From: Sphingobacterium sp. SGG-5
GTDB lineage: Bacteria; Bacteroidota; Bacteroidia; Sphingobacteriales; Sphingobacteriaceae
NCBI RefSeq assembly: GCF_011043525.1
Contig: NZ_JAAKGO010000001.1
Location: forward strand, 434,001-498,000
DNA length: 64,000 nt
Direction of reading: 5' to 3'
The notes beneath the pieces are model-generated. The model saw only the letters and a program-made list of their open reading frames with translations, ran no database searches and was not told where the DNA came from. Position numbers and translations under genes: made by a program. Below, in pieces: positions 1 to 8,482 of the stretch; position 1 is the first letter of the stretch; every line of letters begins with the position of its first letter.

Positions 1-1595
1 AACTCTTGCGTAAAACCAGAGCTATTGATCAAGGCATGTGGGCTCGAATACCCCGTAGGATGTATCCCCCAGAATCCAGTCGGATATCGGATAGGAAACG
101 CATTGGGTGGAATACGTGAGATAATAGAGCCAAACATGACCCCTGCCGATACTCGTGGATAATTACGGTCCTCTATAGCTCCATACAGATTAAGCGCAAG
201 GGATAGGTCTTCATCAAAATCAATATCTACGTTACTTCTAAAATTGTAACGTTTCATCTCAAAGTTATTGTTATAGAGCTCATTCGGTTCGGTCTTATAG
301 ATACCATCTTGATACATATATCCCATATTGACAAAATATCGTGCCTTCGTATTGCCGCCGGATAAGCTGAAATTTGTCTGCGAAGACAATGAATTGGTCA
401 AAAGCTCCTTTGCCCAATCTACATTGGGATATTTGAGCGGATCAGATCCGGTGCGGTAAGCTTCCAGGACATCATCCGGATAAGGTATGGTACTGGAAGT
501 GGGATTATCGTTTTTGTAAGCCTCATTATACAAGGTCGCAAAACCATACGAATCCAAGAATTCAGGGATTCGTGTAGGCGACTGTATGGCCGTCTGTGTA
601 CGCCCGGTTATCGTCGCTTTTCCTTCCTTCCCTCTCCTGGTCGTCACGATAATGACCCCATTGGCACCTTTAACGCCGTATAGTGCCGTGGCCGAAGCAT
701 CTTTCAAAATAGTGATGTTCTCTATTTCATTCGGATCCAGGGTCGTAATAGCAGAATACTCTTTTTGTACACCGTCGATAGTCACTAGAGGAGCCGCACT
801 GTTTAATGTAGCGACACCACGTATATACAGATCAGATTTATCCCGGCCTGGCTCACCTGAACGCTGTATAGCGATCAGTCCCGGCAGCCTTCCCGCCAGC
901 GCATTGGTAATGTTGCTGACAGGGCTTTGCATCAGCTCCTTATTGGAGATCGATGCCGTAGAACCTGTTTGAGCTATCTTCTTTTGGGTCTGACCAAAGC
1001 CCAATACGACTATTTCTTCGACATCCAAAAGATCGGACTGCAGCATGATCTCTAACTTCCTATCCGCTCCCACGGTGATCTCTTGACTCAGATAACCGAT
1101 CATGCTGATCTGCAAGACTGCTCCTTCTGCCGCAGCAATAGAAAAGGTCCCCTGAGCATTCGAACTCACGCCCGATCCCGGTTGCCCCTTAATACGTACC
1201 GTTGCTCCAGAAATCGTATTGCCCAGCGTATCTTTGACCACACCTTGTATGGGCACCTGAATATCTACCGCCCTACGGGCCGGCATGTGGCTTACTTTTC
1301 TTGGCTTTAGAATAATAGTCTTATCTTCCACCTCATAATCCCATCCCTGTGTCTGTGCTACCTGATCCAATACTTCTTTCAAAGAAACATTTTGAAAGTC
1401 AATATTAGACAGCTGCACATGCTTGAGCCGAAGCCCAGAATACAGGACAGAATAGCCGGTTTGCTTCCGGATCTCACTGAAGAGACGCTCAGCAGAGGAA
1501 GTAGAAGCTTTGAAGGATACTTTCTGGGCATGGCCTATGGCGAATACATGCACAAAACCCAATAAGATTAAAAGAGAGATGAGATTAATCCGCAT
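1..1595 (-). CDS. SusC/RagA-type TonB-dependent receptor, N-terminal part (runs off left edge)
   Basis: Outer-membrane receptor that would import a ligand delivered by a SusD partner. 531 codons are visible; the C-terminal barrel lies outside the window. The ATG at 1595 begins a signal peptide (MRINLISLLILLGFVHVFA). An STN domain follows at about residues 25-95, then a carboxypeptidase-regulatory-like domain (about 105-185) and the plug (about 190-310) with the typical LYIRGV and ALYGVKGANGVI segments. The STN domain is the part that signals to FecR, and the fecR and sigma genes sit directly upstream on the same strand. Translation is open from 1595 to the edge. Substrate unknown. Confidence 0.93.
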   Translation of the reverse strand, partial: MRINLISLLILLGFVHVFAIGHAQKVSFKASTSSAERLFSEIRKQTGYSVLYSGLRLKHVQLSNIDFQNVSLKEVLDQVAQTQGWDYEVEDKTIILKPRKVSHMPARRAVDIQVPIQGVVKDTLGNTISGATVRIKGQPGSGVSSNAQGTFSIAAAEGAVLQISMIGYLSQEITVGADRKLEIMLQSDLLDVEEIVVLGFGQTQKKIAQTGSTASISNKELMQSPVSNITNALAGRLPGLIAIQRSGEPGRDKSDLYIRGVATLNSAAPLVTIDGVQKEYSAITTLDPNEIENITILKDASATALYGVKGANGVIIVTTRRGKEGKATITGRTQTAIQSPTRIPEFLDSYGFATLYNEAYKNDNPTSSTIPYPDDVLEAYRTGSDPLKYPNVDWAKELLTNSLSSQTNFSLSGGNTKARYFVNMGYMYQDGIYKTEPNELYNNNFEMKRYNFRSNVDIDFDEDLSLALNLYGAIEDRNYPRVSAGVMFGSIISRIPPNAFPIRYPTGFWGIHPTGYSSPHALINSSGFTQE

Positions 1596-1701
1596 GATGA
1601 ACTTTCTTTTTAAAATACCGTCATCGAATCGGTGGATTCCCCTTGAGGAACGCTTTTGTAACGCCAAGACCCACCGACATAAAATTGTCGTGTAAATTTT
1701 A

Positions 1702-1709
1702 TACATTTG
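1702..1709 (+). promoter_or_regulatory. Candidate antisense promoter (TACATTTG)
   Basis: TACATTTG matches the Bacteroidota -7 consensus TAnnTTTG and points to the plus strand, opposite to fecR and susC. A TTG lies at 1685-1687, closer than ideal for a -33 element. A hairpin with a T tract starts 61 nt downstream, the same arrangement as at 20811. Confidence 0.35.
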
Positions 1710-1713
1710 ATAG

Positions 1714-1800
1714 TCTGATTAATTTTTAATTGGCTAAACAGTTTTTAGATTTTAATTAGATACTTCGAGATTGGGGGTGGTTCCAGCACTCCCAATTTTC
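1714..1800 (+). ncRNA. Candidate antisense small RNA in the fecR-susC gap (locus 1)
   Basis: Predicted transcript of about 87 nt bounded by the TACATTTG motif at 1702-1709 and the intrinsic terminator at 1770-1800. It would be antisense to the susC leader transcript. cis-antisense RNAs at susC homologues are known in Bacteroides (for example DonS). Here both the existence and the function are inference. Confidence 0.3.
1770..1800 (+). terminator. Intrinsic terminator facing the antisense strand
   Basis: ATTGGGGGTG (1770-1779) pairs with CACTCCCAAT (1787-1796) with one G-U wobble and a 7-nt loop, followed by TTTT. On the minus strand the same site has a C/A mismatch and no U tract, so the structure favours plus-strand transcripts. 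Confidence 0.45.
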
Positions 1801-1827
1801 CTTATCTTTTCCCTGATCTTTATTTCT

Positions 1828-2964
1828 TCATATTTTCGACTCTTTAGTAGTTTGAACTTTATTGACTATGACCTTACGATTCTGCACGGTTATCTTTACA
1901 TCACCGGCTTTCTCGATCATCTTAAATACCTGTGAGGCATTTTCATATTTCGAGATACTTCCTCCAAAAAGGATGGACTTGGCGCCTTCGTCTGCAAAGG
2001 AAACATCGATATCGTACCAGCGGCTTATCTTTTTCATGACCTCCTCCAGACTTTCTTCAAAAAATACAAAATAGCCGTTCTTCCAGGCAATGATATCGTC
2101 CATATTTTCTTCAATGACACGTACTTTCTCATCCGAATAGATGGCCGATTCACCCGGCTTCAAACGGCTCTCGTTGAATAGTACCGAGCCCTCGACCAAG
2201 CTGGTCTTTATATATGTATTGTCCCCATAGGCATTGACATTAAACTCGGTACCCAAAACCTTGACGTGCTGATCATTAACAGACACTACAAAGGGTTGAT
2301 CTGCATTTTTGCTGACCTTGAAATAAGCTTCTCCTTCCAATGCTACATGCCGTTCCGGCTGATTGTCATAATTATTGAAGAACGACAGCTTCGACCCGGC
2401 ATTGAGCCATACCTGTGTACCATCCGCAAGACGGACCTCATACTGCCCGCCTTTTGGGGTAATGATCTGGTTCTGCTTTGCTGTACCGGATGCCTGCCCA
2501 GCCTGATAAATCAACTGCCCATCGGTAGTCAGCTTTACCCAAGCACCATCGATGTTGACCAACCGATCTTGGGTCAAGGTATCCAATACTACGGAAGTGC
2601 CGTCGCTACGCTGTAATATGGCTTTATTGCTTCCTGGTTCTAAGGCCTGCAAGGCGACTGGAGTTGTCCCATCGGGGGGGGTCGAAGAGCCAAAGGGATA
2701 ATAATAGTAGGCTATACCCAAAACAAGTGCAATCGAGGCTGCATAGCCTGCTATCCGGCGATATAGTCTTCGCGTTTTCTCAGAGCGTCTTAATGGAAGT
2801 CTGGCTTCCAAGAGTTTAAAATCATCCCGTATCTCCTCTTGGGAAATTCTATCTGCACCAAATTCTCCACGGTCCAACCATTCCTGCAACAGACGAATTT
2901 CTTCCGCCGTACACTCTCTTCTTTTATATCGCTCAAATAGGGTAATAATCTCTGACTTCTCCAT
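1828..2964 (-). CDS. FecR-family anti-sigma factor
   Basis: 378-residue inner-membrane anti-sigma factor that holds the neighbouring ECF sigma factor until the TonB receptor reports ligand. It has a cytoplasmic N-terminal domain (about 1-65), one membrane span (about 71-90), a periplasmic FecR domain starting near residue 168 (the ITPKGGQYEVRLADGTQVWL region) and a C-terminal DUF4974-type domain (about 295-370, with SRWYDIDV). It sits between the sigma gene (59 nt upstream) and susC (232 nt downstream), as usual in Bacteroidota. Family assignment is firm; the signal it responds to is unknown. Confidence 0.95.
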   Translation of the reverse strand: MEKSEIITLFERYKRRECTAEEIRLLQEWLDRGEFGADRISQEEIRDDFKLLEARLPLRRSEKTRRLYRRIAGYAASIALVLGIAYYYYPFGSSTPPDGTTPVALQALEPGSNKAILQRSDGTSVVLDTLTQDRLVNIDGAWVKLTTDGQLIYQAGQASGTAKQNQIITPKGGQYEVRLADGTQVWLNAGSKLSFFNNYDNQPERHVALEGEAYFKVSKNADQPFVVSVNDQHVKVLGTEFNVNAYGDNTYIKTSLVEGSVLFNESRLKPGESAIYSDEKVRVIEENMDDIIAWKNGYFVFFEESLEEVMKKISRWYDIDVSFADEGAKSILFGGSISKYENASQVFKMIEKAGDVKITVQNRKVIVNKVQTTKESKI

Positions 2965-3023
2965 ATACCTTGGCTATAATTTAGTAGGTAGACGGGAAAG
3001 CCCGGCAAAAGGGTTAGAAAAAA

Positions 3024-3593
3024 TTATAAAAAAATAAAATGTAGTAAGTGGCCCAATTTCAGCTTGAGGGTTTTCAAGGCCTGATACATGTGACTTTTCA
3101 CGGTCTCTTCGGAAACGCCAAGTCTCGAAGCAATCTCCTTCCGGCTTAGGTGGGATGTACGGCTGAGCTCAAAAACCTCTCGTGTCTTCGGCGGCAGGTC
3201 AGCAATTTCCTCCGCAATACGTGTAGACAGCTCTTTGGTGCGGATCAAATGGTCAGTGGTATTTTCTGTGGCATTTACATAACTGTAAAAGCTATCGATA
3301 TAACGTTGCTTTACCTTATCTCGTGCAATACAATCCAAAAGCCTATTCTTCACCGAAGAGAACAGGTAGCCCGAGAGAGAGGTCTCATACTGTATATCGC
3401 CCCGCTTCTCCCAAATCGTCAAAAAGACATCGTGCAAAATATCCCGTACAATTTCCCTGTCATGCGTTCTCTCCCATAAAAAAGTGTAAAGGGGCAATTT
3501 AAAACGGTTATAGACTTCCGTATAGGCCGACTGGCTACCTTCACGCAGCTTAATCAGCAAGTCCAAATCCGAATATTCTTTATACCTTTCCAA
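3024..3593 (-). CDS. ECF RNA polymerase sigma-70 factor (locus 1)
   Basis: 189-residue extracytoplasmic-function sigma factor expected to transcribe the downstream sus locus. Sigma region 2 lies at about residues 10-78 (with YNRFKLPLYTF and a DVFLTIW segment) and region 4 at about 125-180 (PPKTREVFELSR, then the helix-turn-helix SRKEIASRLGVSEETVKSH). It is the first gene of a minus-strand set with fecR and susC. A TAnnTTTG motif lies about 35 nt upstream of the ATG. Length and domain spacing are normal. Confidence 0.95.
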   Translation of the reverse strand: MERYKEYSDLDLLIKLREGSQSAYTEVYNRFKLPLYTFLWERTHDREIVRDILHDVFLTIWEKRGDIQYETSLSGYLFSSVKNRLLDCIARDKVKQRYIDSFYSYVNATENTTDHLIRTKELSTRIAEEIADLPPKTREVFELSRTSHLSRKEIASRLGVSEETVKSHMYQALKTLKLKLGHLLHFIFL

Positions 3594-3627
3594 TACTTGA
3601 TCTTTTACGAAGCAGGCAAACTGGCTA

Positions 3628-3635
3628 CAAAGTTA
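3628..3635 (-). promoter_or_regulatory. TAACTTTG promoter motif for the locus 1 sigma gene
   Basis: CAAAGTTA on the plus strand reads TAACTTTG on the minus strand, matching TAnnTTTG. It lies 35 nt before the sigma ATG. No clear -33 TTG was found at the expected spacing. Confidence 0.45.
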
Positions 3636-3785
3636 GCGTGTTTTTTAGCACTTCATGCCGCTAACAGGTTATAAATATATTATATTTTTATTAAATGCAA
3701 CAGGTCACATGAATTAGTCTGTTAGGCAAGATAATCAAACCGTTTAGGCCACTTTAAAAAATCGCCTAAGCGACTTTTATAAATT

Positions 3786-3845
3786 GAGTACTCGTTTTGT
3801 ACAAAATGAGTACTCAATTTGAATAAAACGAGTACTCATTTTCAT
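3786..3845. repeat. Three tandem 22-nt units, each with the palindrome GAGTACTC
   Basis: GAGTACTC occurs at 3786-3793, 3808-3815 and 3830-3837, exactly 22 nt apart, with A/T-rich flanks. Unit 1 and unit 3 flanks are mutually complementary (TGAGTACTCGTTTT against AAAACGAGTACTCA), and the spacer after unit 1 contains the palindrome TTTTGTACAAAA. Two helical turns of spacing would put all sites on one DNA face, as in an operator array. The array ends about 45 nt upstream of the FAHD gene promoter. Confidence 0.7.
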
Positions 3846-3887
3846 AAGAAGAGCGAAGCCATCTGTACAAACGTCCTAACTCTTTCA

Positions 3888-3919
3888 TTCGTATATGCCA
3901 AGCATTTTATCTAAGTTTG
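3888..3919 (+). promoter_or_regulatory. Promoter of the FAHD hydrolase and M23 peptidase genes
   Basis: TAAGTTTG at 3912-3919 fits TAnnTTTG. The 3' half GCATTTTATCTAAGTTTG is identical to the promoter before the PlsC gene (52253-52284), and both begin with TTCGT at the same distance. Confidence 0.6.
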
Positions 3920-3956
3920 TTTTTAAATAGAATTGACTATAAAGCAAATTAAACCG

Positions 3957-4568
3957 ATGAAGATAATAGCAGTTGGCCGTAACTATCGTAATCACGCAAT
4001 GGAGCTTAACAACCCTGTCCCGGAAAAGCCCGTCATTTTCTTAAAACCGGATACAGCCGTACTAAAGGATAACAAAGACTTCTACTACCCCGATTTTTCG
4101 AAAGATATACATTACGAAGTGGAGGTGGTACTTCGCATCTGTAATGAGGGGAAGCATGTGTCCCGAAAATTTGCACATCGCTATTATGATGCTATTGGTC
4201 TTGGCATAGACTTCACCGCACGCGATATCCAAAATCAGCACAAGGAAAAAGGATTGCCCTGGGAACTGGCGAAGGCATTTGATCATTCTGCCGTTATCAG
4301 TCCGCTTATTCCCAAGGAGGAATTTGATGATGTACAGAATCTATCGTTTTCATTACGAAAGAATAATAATATCGTACAGGAAGGCAACACCAAAGATGTT
4401 ATTTTCAGTTTTGACGATCTCATCGTGTTTATTTCTCAGTATATTACTTTACGTAAAGGTGATCTCATTTATACGGGAACACCTGAGGGCGTAGGGTCTG
4501 TACAGATTGGCGACAGCTTGGAAGGCTTTTTGCAAGGTAATTCCATGTTTACCTGCACGATTAAATAA
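3957..4568 (+). CDS. Fumarylacetoacetate hydrolase (FAHD) family protein
   Basis: 203-residue enzyme of the FAH/2-keto-4-pentenoate hydratase fold, the short FAHD1-like type that acts on acylpyruvates or decarboxylates oxaloacetate. The start MKIIAVGRNYRNH is the family's usual N terminus; an upstream TTG in the same frame was rejected. Metal-ligand acidic residues are visible in HYEVEVVLRI, and the family-typical FTARDIQ and YTGTPEGVG are present. The M23 peptidase gene follows after 7 nt, so the two are co-transcribed. The exact substrate cannot be told. Confidence 0.9.
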   Translation: MKIIAVGRNYRNHAMELNNPVPEKPVIFLKPDTAVLKDNKDFYYPDFSKDIHYEVEVVLRICNEGKHVSRKFAHRYYDAIGLGIDFTARDIQNQHKEKGLPWELAKAFDHSAVISPLIPKEEFDDVQNLSFSLRKNNNIVQEGNTKDVIFSFDDLIVFISQYITLRKGDLIYTGTPEGVGSVQIGDSLEGFLQGNSMFTCTIK

Positions 4569-4575
4569 TAGGAAG

Positions 4576-6294
4576 ATGTACATTTTCAAACTGACTATAG
4601 CGCTACTTCTCACTTTTCAGCTGGCATCTGCGCAACAGAAAGGCATCACTACTTCACGCACTTACCCGCAAGGTTATTTTCGTAATCCACTGAACATTCC
4701 TCCCGATGCCTCGGGGACATTCGGCGAATTACGTAGCACGCATTTTCATGCTGGCGACGATTATCGTACGCAACAGCGAATAGGTCTGCCTTTACATGCT
4801 GCAGCTGAAGGGTTTGTATCCCGCGTGCGCGTGCAGATCGGCGGCGGTGGTAATTCGGTGTATATCGATCATCCAAACGGCTATACGACGGTGTATCTCC
4901 ATATGGATAGATTTAATGACGCCCTGACGAATATCGTGCGCGCTGAACAATATAAGCAACAGCGTTTTGATGTGGATATCATGCTTCAAGTGGGACAAGT
5001 CAAGCTCACCAAAGGACAATATATCGGAAATGCCGGAAATACCGGAGGCTCCGCAGGACCGCATCTGCACTTCGAAATACGGGATACCAAGACACAACGG
5101 CCACTTAATCCACAATTATTTGGCCTACGTTTTACGGACAACTTTCCTCCAACAATTAACGGGATAACCGTTTATGATCTCCATGATAAAATTTTCAACG
5201 AACATACGCCGCGACGTCATCAGCGTATTAGAGCCATCGGGTCAGGTCGCTACGCACTTGTCAATGACGCTCCTATATCGGTTAATGGTGCCTTTGGGCT
5301 GGGCATCAACACCACCGACAGACATCGGGCTGGCGGATTTCGAAATGGAGTATACTCCATCGAGCTATTTCTGGACGGGAAACTGCTATCGTCCGTAGTT
5401 TTTGAAGAGCTGGACTTCAATACCAGCCGAGCTATACATGCCTATATCGATTACCCGTACTGGAAATTGTCAAAAAATAAGGTACAGAAAAGCTTTAAAG
5501 ATCCGGGAAATCCTATCGAACTATTTAAACATCTGCAAAATGGAGGAATCATGGAACTCAAGGATAATGCGGTACACGAAGTCAAGTATGTGGTCAAAGA
5601 TGTGAAAGGCAATTGCAGTGAATTAAATTTCAAGGTACAGCATAACAGTAGTTTTCAACCTCTTGCTAACACTATCCGAGGTGAACTTTTCGCTTATAAT
5701 AAAGCGAATACTTTTGCAACTCCTGCCGTAAAACTCGAAATGCCGGTCGGCGTGTTATACGGTGATTTGGATTTCATGTATGAGGAAAGTGCACCGATAA
5801 CGAACGCCTATTCACATCTACATCACATCGGCAATAACCTTACCCCTCTTTTTTCGACTTATAAGCTCCAGATCAAACCCACAGATCTTCCCAAACATCT
5901 GGAAAGTAAAGCCTTGATTGCATCCGTTCAGTCAGGTTCGGAAGGTGGTAAGTTCGAAAATGGCTGGGTGACGGTCAATACGCGAAATTTAGGATCATTC
6001 TATGTTGCCGTAGATACTATCCCACCTACAATCACCGCACGTAATCTGACCAATGGCAAGAATGTCGCCCGGCAATCGAAGATAGATTTTACAATTTCGG
6101 ATAACTTTTCGGGTATACAGTCTTTCAACGGCTATATAGACGACAAATGGGTACTAATGGAATATGATTCTAAAAACCGACACTTGTGGCATAGATTTGA
6201 TAAAGATCTTTCCAAAGGCACACATAAGTTGAAGCTGATCGTCAGGGACTGGAAAGACAATGAACGTGTATACGAAGCAACATTTATACGATAG
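4576..6294 (+). CDS. M23-family metallopeptidase (LytM-like), secreted
   Basis: 572-residue periplasmic or surface protein with a signal peptide (about 1-19, ending LASAQ). The M23 zinc peptidase domain follows at about 35-190, with the zinc ligands in HFHAGDD and PHLHFEIRD, so the catalytic site looks complete. The rest (about 195-572) is a long beta-rich C-terminal part of unknown role. M23 enzymes cut peptidoglycan cross-links or act as regulators of amidases. The ATG at 4576 follows an AGGA sequence and lies 7 nt after the FAHD gene; the same frame is open further upstream into that gene but those codons are not used. Confidence 0.9.
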   Translation: MYIFKLTIALLLTFQLASAQQKGITTSRTYPQGYFRNPLNIPPDASGTFGELRSTHFHAGDDYRTQQRIGLPLHAAAEGFVSRVRVQIGGGGNSVYIDHPNGYTTVYLHMDRFNDALTNIVRAEQYKQQRFDVDIMLQVGQVKLTKGQYIGNAGNTGGSAGPHLHFEIRDTKTQRPLNPQLFGLRFTDNFPPTINGITVYDLHDKIFNEHTPRRHQRIRAIGSGRYALVNDAPISVNGAFGLGINTTDRHRAGGFRNGVYSIELFLDGKLLSSVVFEELDFNTSRAIHAYIDYPYWKLSKNKVQKSFKDPGNPIELFKHLQNGGIMELKDNAVHEVKYVVKDVKGNCSELNFKVQHNSSFQPLANTIRGELFAYNKANTFATPAVKLEMPVGVLYGDLDFMYEESAPITNAYSHLHHIGNNLTPLFSTYKLQIKPTDLPKHLESKALIASVQSGSEGGKFENGWVTVNTRNLGSFYVAVDTIPPTITARNLTNGKNVARQSKIDFTISDNFSGIQSFNGYIDDKWVLMEYDSKNRHLWHRFDKDLSKGTHKLKLIVRDWKDNERVYEATFIR

Positions 6295-6325
6295 AGACCA
6301 TGTCTCACTTTAAAATTTAATAGAT

Positions 6326-6787
6326 ATGACAGAGCTAAAAAAAGGGGATAAAGCGCCAGAAATCATCGCGAAGAATCAACATGGTGAAACCGTTAAGCTT
6401 TCAGATTTTAGGGGTAAAAAGGTAATTTTATATTTCTACCCGAAAGACAACACGCCAGGCTGTACGACGGAAGCCTGCAATTTCCGGGATAATTACCAGA
6501 GCTTGCTGCATGACGGCTTTGAAGTCATCGGCGTAAGCATCGATAGCGAACAATCGCATCAAAAATTCATTGCCAAATTCGAATTGCCGTTTACTTTGTT
6601 GGCCGATGAAGATAAAAAGATCGTCAGCGACTACGGCGTCTGGGTAGAGAAGAACATGTACGGCATAAAATATATGGGTACAGCACGCACCACTTTCGTG
6701 ATCGATGAAGACGGTATTATCCAACACATCATCAAAAAAGTAAACAATAAGAATGCGTCACAGCAGATTCGGGATTTGGTGATTTAG
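6326..6787 (+). CDS. bcp: Thioredoxin-dependent peroxiredoxin, Bcp/PrxQ type
   Basis: 153-residue cytoplasmic peroxidase that reduces H2O2 and organic hydroperoxides with thioredoxin. The peroxidatic Cys46 and the resolving Cys51 are in PGCTTEAC, the five-residue spacing typical of PrxQ/Bcp. Length is normal for the family. It starts 31 nt after the M23 peptidase gene on the same strand and may be read through from it. Confidence 0.95.
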   Translation: MTELKKGDKAPEIIAKNQHGETVKLSDFRGKKVILYFYPKDNTPGCTTEACNFRDNYQSLLHDGFEVIGVSIDSEQSHQKFIAKFELPFTLLADEDKKIVSDYGVWVEKNMYGIKYMGTARTTFVIDEDGIIQHIIKKVNNKNASQQIRDLVI

Positions 6788-6908
6788 ACCGAGATCGTAC
6801 TGAAGAATCTTATATCTAAAATCTAAATACTAATATCTATATTTCCTCTATAGAAAATTTTCAAAGGCTGAGGAGAGAACGAAAATTGCTGTTTATATCT
6901 TAATATAA

Positions 6909-6939
6909 TTGTATATAAACAGCAATTTATCTAAGTTTG
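6909..6939 (+). promoter_or_regulatory. Promoter of glyS, placing the start site almost at the ATG
   Basis: A -33 TTG (6909-6911, TTGTATATAAA) and a -7 TAAGTTTG (6932-6939) are separated by the same distance as in the promoter at 46221-46251, with which it shares TTGTATATAAA and TATCTAAGTTTG. Only 5 nt lie between the motif and the glyS ATG. Confidence 0.65.
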
Positions 6940-6944
6940 CCCTT

Positions 6945-8414
6945 ATGAGCAAACAGACAGACGATTTTTTCAAGAGCATTATCTCACATGCTAAGGAATA
7001 CGGTTTTGTGTTTCCTTCCAGTGAAATTTATGACGGCCTAAGTGCCGTGTATGATTATGGCCAGCTAGGTTCCGAACTAAAGAATAATCTGAAGACCTAT
7101 TGGTGGAAGTCCATGGTGCAACTGAACGAAAATATCGTCGGGATAGATGCCGCTATCTTTATGCATCCAACAACATGGAAAGCTTCGGGGCATGTTGATG
7201 GATTCAATGATCCGATGATCGACAATAAAGATTCAAAAAAAAGGTACCGTGCAGACCAACTGATCGAAGATAAGATTGATCGCTATGAAAAAGACGGAAA
7301 AACGGATAAGGCTGCACAACTCCAAAAAGATCTGGACGATGCGTTGAATGCAGATGATTTAGTTCGCTTAAAAGCCATCATCGAGGAACATAATATCGTA
7401 TGTCCTATATCAGGCACAAAAAACTGGACTGATGTACGTCAGTTTAACCTGATGTTCGCCACACAGATGGGCGCTATGGCCGACGGTGCAGAACAAGTAT
7501 ACCTACGTCCTGAAACGGCACAGGGAATCTTTGTAAACTTCTTAAATGTCCAGAAGACCGGAAGGATGAAAATACCTTTTGGTATTGCACAGATCGGTAA
7601 AGCATTCCGTAATGAGGTTATTGCTCGTCAATTTATTATCCGGATGCGCGAATTTGAGCAGATGGAACTGCAATTTTTTGTTCGCCCTGGTTCTGAATTA
7701 GAATGGTATGAAAAGTGGAAAGAGACGCGTTTAAAATGGCATCTGGCTTTAGGTGCGGACCCCTCCAAATACCGTTTTCATGACCACGTAAAACTGGCAC
7801 ACTATGCGAATGCAGCAGTGGATATTGAATATGATTTCCCTTTTGGTTTTAAAGAAGTAGAAGGTATCCACTCTCGTACGGATTTTGACTTAAAGCAACA
7901 TCAGGAATATTCGAAGAAAAAAATGCAGTATTTTGATCCGGAGATCAATCAAAATTATATTCCATATGTTGTTGAAACGTCGATCGGGCTCGATCGATTA
8001 TTTCTCAGTATATTGGCTAACTCATTAGTGCACGAGGATTTATCCACTGCGGAAAAACAAGATTCACGGGTTGTTCTGAAATTCCATCCTGTTATTGCGC
8101 CGGTAAAGGCCGCGGTACTTCCCTTGACAAAGAAAGATGGTCTTCCTGAAAAAGCACGTGAAGTCATGGCACAGCTAAAGCTGGATTTTAACATTCAATA
8201 CGATGAAAAGGATTCAATTGGTAAACGCTATCGTCGTCAGGATGCTATCGGCACACCATTTTGTATCACGGTAGATCACCAAACTTTAGAAGACGAAACA
8301 GTCACCATACGCCATCGCGACAGCATGGAGCAAGAGCGTATACATATTGGTCAATTACACCAGATTATCGGTGAACGGGTCAGTTGGACGAAACTCTTAG
8401 AGCAGCTCATCTAA
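6945..8414 (+). CDS. glyS: Glycine--tRNA ligase (single-chain, dimeric type)
   Basis: 489-residue class II aminoacyl-tRNA synthetase that charges tRNA-Gly. The ATG at 6945 (MSKQTDDFFKSIISHAKEYG) matches the family start; the open frame reaches back to 6909 but that stretch is the promoter. Class II motifs are visible: motif 2 around GKAFRNEVIARQFIIRMREF, motif 3 in SIGLDRLFLSIL, and the substrate-binding YLRPETAQGIFVNF. The anticodon-binding domain occupies the last 110 residues or so. This is the archaeal/eukaryotic-like alpha2 enzyme common in Bacteroidota. Confidence 0.97.
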   Translation: MSKQTDDFFKSIISHAKEYGFVFPSSEIYDGLSAVYDYGQLGSELKNNLKTYWWKSMVQLNENIVGIDAAIFMHPTTWKASGHVDGFNDPMIDNKDSKKRYRADQLIEDKIDRYEKDGKTDKAAQLQKDLDDALNADDLVRLKAIIEEHNIVCPISGTKNWTDVRQFNLMFATQMGAMADGAEQVYLRPETAQGIFVNFLNVQKTGRMKIPFGIAQIGKAFRNEVIARQFIIRMREFEQMELQFFVRPGSELEWYEKWKETRLKWHLALGADPSKYRFHDHVKLAHYANAAVDIEYDFPFGFKEVEGIHSRTDFDLKQHQEYSKKKMQYFDPEINQNYIPYVVETSIGLDRLFLSILANSLVHEDLSTAEKQDSRVVLKFHPVIAPVKAAVLPLTKKDGLPEKAREVMAQLKLDFNIQYDEKDSIGKRYRRQDAIGTPFCITVDHQTLEDETVTIRHRDSMEQERIHIGQLHQIIGERVSWTKLLEQLI

Positions 8415-8443
8415 GCTATCGAACAAATACTACAAAATTGGAT

Positions 8444-8482
8444 AAAGGCAATACAATATAAGGTGTTGCCTTTTTCTTTTTG
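8444..8482 (+). terminator. Intrinsic terminator of glyS
   Basis: AAAGGCAATAC (8444-8454) pairs with GTGTTGCCTTT (8463-8473) with one wobble, followed by a T-rich tract. A promoter-like TACTTTTG begins at 8483, so one transcript ends where the next may start. Confidence 0.7.

Larger units (their letters stand above)
3594..3932. other. Intergenic region, 339 nt, with promoters and repeats
   Basis: Divergent gap between the sigma gene and the FAHD hydrolase. It contains a minus-strand promoter motif (3628-3635), direct TTAGGC copies at 3722 and 3744 plus an inverted GCCTAA at 3764, the triple GAGTACTC array at 3786-3837 and a plus-strand promoter at 3888-3919. No coding sequence is convincing. 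Confidence 0.8.

Noticed and set aside
3786..3837. CRISPR-like spacing of the GAGTACTC repeats
   Set aside because: Only three units, 22-nt period with an 8-nt conserved core, no spacers of CRISPR size and no cas genes.
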